A stretch of 64,000 bases of DNA from Mucilaginibacter sp. L3T2-6 (GTDB taxonomy: Bacteria; Bacteroidota; Bacteroidia; Sphingobacteriales; Sphingobacteriaceae). Positions 60,274 through 64,000 of the stretch are shown piece after piece; position 1 is the stretch's first letter, and each line of letters begins with the position of its first letter. The translations under genes and the position numbers were made by a program. The notes under the pieces were generated by a model. The model did not search any database. It worked only from the letters and a program-made list of their open reading frames with translations, and had not been told where the DNA came from. Location: positions 124,001 to 188,000 of the forward strand of contig NZ_JAUMKC010000008.1 in NCBI RefSeq assembly GCF_030519355.1, given 5' to 3'.

Positions 60274-61800
60274 ATGAGTGAGTCAGTGCAAATAAAAAAC
60301 GCTTTAATTTCTGTTTATTATAAAGACAATTTAGAGCCCATCATCCATGAGTTAAACCGCCTCGGCGTAAACATATATTCAACCGGCGGAACCGAAACAT
60401 TTATCCGCAATCTGGGTGTTAACGTTATACCGGTAGAAGACCTTACTTCATACCCTTCTATACTGGGTGGCCGTGTTAAAACCCTGCATCCAAAAGTTTT
60501 TGGTGGCATTTTAGCCCGCAGGAATTTTGCAGGCGATGAGGAGCAGCTGGCGCAATACGACATTCCGCAAATTGATCTGGTGATGGTTGACCTGTACCCT
60601 TTTGAAGAAACTGTACAATCAAACGCCGAAGAGGACGAGATCATCGAGAAAATCGACATAGGCGGTATCTCTTTGATACGTGCAGCCGCCAAAAACTTTA
60701 AGGATGTAGTGATAGTTGCATCAAAAAAAGACTATGGTGAACTTGAAGACATTTTAAAAACCCAGGGTGGTTCAACCACTATCGATCAGCGCCGTTCGTT
60801 TGCGCAGCGTGCGTTCAATATTTCATCGAACTACGATACCGCAATTTTTAAATATTTTAACCAGGAAGAGCCTTTAGCAGTATTTAAGGAAAGCATACAA
60901 ACCAGCCAGGTATTGCGCTATGGAGAAAACCCGCACCAGCGCGGCGTATTTTACGGCGAATTGGATCGTATGTTTACCAAACTGCACGGCAAGGAATTGT
61001 CATACAATAACCTTGTAGACGTTGATGCAGCCGTTGCCTTGATTGACGAATTTACTGAGCCTACCATCGCTATATTAAAGCATACCAATGCCTGCGGTGT
61101 CGCTTCGCGCAGCCATATCAAAGAGGCCTGGATTGATGCATTGGCCTGCGATCCGGTTTCAGCATTCGGCGGTGTTATCATCGCAAATGACGAGATTGAC
61201 GCAGACACTGCAACCGAAATCAGCAGGATATTTTACGAGGTGTTGATAGCTCCGGCATTTACCGATGAAGCAGTTGAAATACTAAAAGAGAAAAAGAACC
61301 GTATTATACTGATCCGCCAGAAAGTTGAACTGCCTGCAAAGCATTTTAAAACTTTATTGAATGGCGTTATTGAACAGGATAAGGACGAAGTAATTGAAGG
61401 GCCGGAACAAATGACAGCCGTAACCAACAGGAAACCGACTGAACATGAGCTGCGCGATTTGTTTTTTGCAAACAAGATTGTAAAACACACCAAATCAAAC
61501 ACCATTGTTTTTGCAAAAAATAACCAGCTGATGGCAAGCGGTGTTGGTCAAACTTCAAGGGTCGACTCATTAAAACAAGCCGTAATAAAGGCCCACAGCT
61601 TTGGCTTTGACCTGAATGGCGCGGTAATGGCCTCTGATGCCTTCTTCCCTTTCCCTGATTGCGTTGAACTGGCAGCTGAAGCCGGCATAGTAGCCGTGCT
61701 GCAGCCGGGCGGCTCAATAAACGACAAGCTTTCGGTTGAAATGTGCAATGAAAAAAATATTGCCATGGTAACAACCGGCGTTCGTCATTTTAAACATTAA
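60274..61800 (+). CDS. purH: Bifunctional AICAR transformylase/IMP cyclohydrolase
   Basis: The 508-residue enzyme has an N-terminal MGS-like IMP cyclohydrolase domain (YSTGGTETFIRNLGV, SYPSILGGRVKTLHPKVFGGIL) and a C-terminal AICARFT domain with LRYGENPHQRG, the active-site KHTNACGVA and DAFFPFPDCVE. It makes the last two steps of IMP synthesis. The length is normal for Bacteroidota (500-510). It is followed by mreB after a 126-base gap. Confidence 0.97.
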   Translation: MSESVQIKNALISVYYKDNLEPIIHELNRLGVNIYSTGGTETFIRNLGVNVIPVEDLTSYPSILGGRVKTLHPKVFGGILARRNFAGDEEQLAQYDIPQIDLVMVDLYPFEETVQSNAEEDEIIEKIDIGGISLIRAAAKNFKDVVIVASKKDYGELEDILKTQGGSTTIDQRRSFAQRAFNISSNYDTAIFKYFNQEEPLAVFKESIQTSQVLRYGENPHQRGVFYGELDRMFTKLHGKELSYNNLVDVDAAVALIDEFTEPTIAILKHTNACGVASRSHIKEAWIDALACDPVSAFGGVIIANDEIDADTATEISRIFYEVLIAPAFTDEAVEILKEKKNRIILIRQKVELPAKHFKTLLNGVIEQDKDEVIEGPEQMTAVTNRKPTEHELRDLFFANKIVKHTKSNTIVFAKNNQLMASGVGQTSRVDSLKQAVIKAHSFGFDLNGAVMASDAFFPFPDCVELAAEAGIVAVLQPGGSINDKLSVEMCNEKNIAMVTTGVRHFKH

Positions 61801-61926
61801 TGGTGATAAATGGTTGATTGGTTAAATGGCTGATTGAGTTATATATATTTCAATTAAAACCACGTCCTCGATCAACTTATTCAACTATATTTATCAATTT
61901 TGTACCTTATTTTGAAATAAAACCAA

Positions 61927-62949
61927 ATGGGTCTATTTAATTTTTTTACGCAGGAAATCGCTATCGATTTAGGTACCGCAAATACCCTCATTATACATAA
62001 CGATAAAGTTGTTGTTGACGAACCATCAATAGTAGCTTTTGATCGTACAACCAATAAAGTAATCGCAATCGGTCGGCAGGCCATGCAGATGGAAGGCAAA
62101 ACCCACGATAATATCCGTACCGTTAGGCCACTTAAAGACGGTGTAATTGCCGATTTTAATGCGGCGGAACATATGATTCGCGGCATGATAAAAATGATCA
62201 ACCAGGGCAAAGGATGGTTCTTCCCTTCGCTGCGTATGGTGATCTGTATTCCCTCCGGCATTACCGAGGTTGAGAAGCGTGCCGTGCGCGACTCTGCCGA
62301 AATAGCGGGCGCCAAAGAGGTTTACCTGATACATGAACCGATGGCTGCCGCCGTAGGTATTGGTATTGACGTAGAGGAGCCAATGGGCAACATGATCATT
62401 GATATCGGCGGTGGTACTACCGAAATTGCCGTAATCGCGTTATCTGGTATTGTTTGCGACCAATCAATCCGCGTAGCGGGCGACAACTTCGACTCAGATA
62501 TTGTTCAATACATCCGCCGTCAGCACAACATTATGATTGGCGACAGGACTGCAGAAAAAATAAAAATTGAAGTTGGCGCCGCATTACCGGAAATTGCCGA
62601 CCCACCAACTGACTTTGCAGTGCAGGGACGCGACCTGATGACCGGTGTGCCAAAACAGATCATGGTATCGTATTCAGAAATTGCGCATTGCCTGGATAAA
62701 TCCATATCGAAAATTGAAGAAGCGATATTAAAGGCACTGGAGATCACTCCACCGGAACTTTCGGCTGATATTTATCAAACCGGCATATACCTGACAGGCG
62801 GCGGCGCCTTGCTCCGCGGTTTGGATAAGCGTATTGCCGCCAAAACCAAGCTACCGGTACATGTGGCAGAAGATCCGCTCCGCGCAGTTGTACGCGGCAC
62901 CGGAACAGCCCTGAAAAATATAGGTAATTTTAAGTTTTTGATGCAGTAA
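61927..62949 (+). CDS. mreB: Rod shape-determining actin-like protein MreB
   Basis: The 340-residue protein has the actin-fold motifs of MreB: phosphate 1 IAIDLGTANTLI (residues 11-22), MIKMINQGKG, phosphate 2 IIDIGGGTTEIAVIALSG and the adenosine motif YLTGGGALLRGLD. It polymerises under the inner membrane and guides the elongation machinery of the cell wall. It begins an mreB-mreC-mreD cluster in the usual order. Length is standard. Confidence 0.97.
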   Translation: MGLFNFFTQEIAIDLGTANTLIIHNDKVVVDEPSIVAFDRTTNKVIAIGRQAMQMEGKTHDNIRTVRPLKDGVIADFNAAEHMIRGMIKMINQGKGWFFPSLRMVICIPSGITEVEKRAVRDSAEIAGAKEVYLIHEPMAAAVGIGIDVEEPMGNMIIDIGGGTTEIAVIALSGIVCDQSIRVAGDNFDSDIVQYIRRQHNIMIGDRTAEKIKIEVGAALPEIADPPTDFAVQGRDLMTGVPKQIMVSYSEIAHCLDKSISKIEEAILKALEITPPELSADIYQTGIYLTGGGALLRGLDKRIAAKTKLPVHVAEDPLRAVVRGTGTALKNIGNFKFLMQ

Positions 62950-62960
62950 GTTTGTGAGTA

Positions 62961-63030
62961 GTGAGCGGTGAATGGTGAGTAGTTTGATTTACTTGCTCTT
63001 TCCACTCCCTACTCACCATTCACCATTCAC
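62961..63030. repeat. 22-base near-perfect inverted repeat between mreB and mreC
   Basis: The arms at 62961-62982 and 63009-63030 match in 20 of 22 positions (CTACTCACCATTCAC is exact over 15), with a 26-base loop. The arms are themselves made of repeated words (CACCATTCAC). It ends 6 bases before the mreC ATG. Confidence 0.6.
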
Positions 63031-63035
63031 AGCCC

Positions 63036-63869
63036 ATGCGCAACCTGTTAATCTTCATTACCAAGTACAACGCATTTTTCCTGTTTATCATTTTCGAAGT
63101 TGCTTCGCTGATAGTATATGTAAAATACAATTCTTTCCAAAAGGCCAGCTTTATCAATTCGGCTAATGGAATAACCGGGGGCTTATACGCCAGGGTGAGT
63201 GAATTTAACAGTTACCTTACTTTAAGAGACGAAAATGAGAATCTCGCCCGTGAAAATGCGCGGCTGCGCAGCCAGTTGAAATCATCTTTTTATATCGATA
63301 CCGCCACCAGGCACAAAGTTGCGGATACAAACTATAAGCAACAATATGAATATATTGTTGCACGGGTGATTAACAATTCGATAAACAGGAGCTATAACTA
63401 TCTAACCATAAACCGGGGCAGCCTCCAGGGGGTAGCCAAAGGGATGGGGGTTATTTGTAACCTTGGCATTGTTGGCAAGGTAATGTACGTTTCTCCGCAC
63501 TTCGCCGTAGTACAATCGCTGCTGCATAAAGATTCCAAGTTCAGCGCTATGCTGGCCGACACCAAAGAGATAGGAAATGTGGAATGGGGCGACGATTTAA
63601 ACCCGCATAAGGGCGTGTTAAAAGACGTATCGAATAACGCAGTTCCCAGGCTCGGCGAAGCGGTAGTAACATCCGGCTATTCTCTTTTTCCGGAGGGTAT
63701 TGCTATCGGTAAAATTAGTAACCTGCACACCAAAGCCGGCGGGTATGCTTTAAATATGGAAGTCGCCCTGGCCGTGGATTTTAGTAAGTTGCAATATGTT
63801 GACGTGGTAGAAAATAAATTTGGCCAGGAACAAGAGGGAGTGGAGGCCCAGCAGAAAAAAGATGAGTAG
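63036..63869 (+). CDS. mreC: Rod shape-determining protein MreC
   Basis: The 277-residue protein has an N-terminal membrane helix (about 8-28), a coiled-coil (about 60-90: LRDENENLARENARLRSQL), and the MreC beta-domain pair with the motif YLTINRGSLQGVAKGMGVICNLGIVGKV and a later VTSGYSLFPEGIAIGKI. It links MreB to the periplasmic wall enzymes. The C-terminal tail is Gln/Glu-rich. It overlaps mreD by 8 bases. Confidence 0.95.
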   Translation: MRNLLIFITKYNAFFLFIIFEVASLIVYVKYNSFQKASFINSANGITGGLYARVSEFNSYLTLRDENENLARENARLRSQLKSSFYIDTATRHKVADTNYKQQYEYIVARVINNSINRSYNYLTINRGSLQGVAKGMGVICNLGIVGKVMYVSPHFAVVQSLLHKDSKFSAMLADTKEIGNVEWGDDLNPHKGVLKDVSNNAVPRLGEAVVTSGYSLFPEGIAIGKISNLHTKAGGYALNMEVALAVDFSKLQYVDVVENKFGQEQEGVEAQQKKDE

Positions 63870-64000
63870 AACTATTATCATTAATCTTCTGCGGTTTGTT
63901 ATAGTGGTTTTTATACAGGTTTTTTTGCTTAAAAACATTGGCCTGTACGATATGCCATCGCCTTACTTCTATATCCTTTTTATTTTGCTGCTGCCATTTA
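63862..64000 (+). CDS. mreD: Rod shape-determining protein MreD, N-terminal part (truncated by window)
   Basis: An ATG at 63862, overlapping the end of mreC by 8 bases, opens a frame of 46 codons to the window edge. The visible residues form a first membrane helix (NLLRFVIVVFIQVFLLKNI), the loop LYDMPSPYFYI typical of Bacteroidota MreD, and the start of a second helix. Gene order mreB-mreC-mreD supports the call. Confidence 0.8.
   Translation, partial: MSRTIIINLLRFVIVVFIQVFLLKNIGLYDMPSPYFYILFILLLPF

Overview
The window looks like chromosomal DNA of a Bacteroidota bacterium, most likely Sphingobacteriaceae (Mucilaginibacter or Pedobacter type). Evidence seen directly: at least a dozen -7 boxes of the form TAnnTTTG just upstream of start codons, few Shine-Dalgarno sequences, many short TAATG/ATGA gene overlaps, a type IX secretion C-terminal domain, a LytS/LytTR pair, a BlaI/M56 pair, an ECF sigma factor with a membrane partner ending in a barrel-like domain, and DUF5916, DUF885, DUF1003, DUF4342 and NamZ (DUF1343) proteins. 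I found no rRNA, tRNA, CRISPR array, prophage or insertion sequence.

Layout. 1-8.5 kb: end of an Lrp regulator, an EamA exporter, an orphan ABC ATPase, two membrane proteins, aromatic amino acid hydroxylase, an SDR and a PAS-PAS-GAF-HisKA protein without an ATPase domain. 8.8-16 kb: small proteins, a tail-less SSB, a zinc-ribbon protein, a CstB-like persulfide dioxygenase/rhodanese overlapping mnmD, an ankyrin protein, mazG and a lipoprotein. 16-24 kb: an ECF sigma factor overlapping a probable dual-membrane anti-sigma factor, a LolC/E-like permease, a NamZ-type muramidase lipoprotein, fmt, and an ABC-2 exporter. 24-34 kb: small membrane proteins, an alpha-glucan phosphorylase-like protein lacking the PLP lysine, a RibD-like reductase, an AI-2E family permease, LytTR/LytS, and a CBM9-DUF5916 outer-membrane protein.

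34-38 kb is the most unusual locus: a BlaI repressor, an M56 (BlaR1-like) membrane protease whose periplasmic end is a charged heptad-repeat helix, a secreted protein built of the same heptads, and an unlisted 50-residue membrane protein. 38-49 kb: DUF983/AraC, a hybrid histidine kinase with a VOC protein, a large NHL-repeat T9SS cargo protein, a GH16 glucanase, an orphan CDI-type immunity protein overlapping a secreted chorismate mutase, and a DUF885 peptidase. 49.5-64 kb: a VWA-like membrane protein, a TRIC channel, an acyltransferase, carA, panB, a pseudouridine synthase, a VapBC-type toxin pair, a YiaK-like dehydrogenase, a lipoprotein, then purN, purH and mreBCD (mreD runs off the end).

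Two patterns cross the whole window. First, promoters of the TAnnTTTG type sit so close to several start codons that very short leaders or leaderless mRNAs are predicted. Second, several intergenic gaps carry degenerate tandem arrays of short words, different at each site, usually ending at or just before a start codon; one such array seems to lie inside mnmD.
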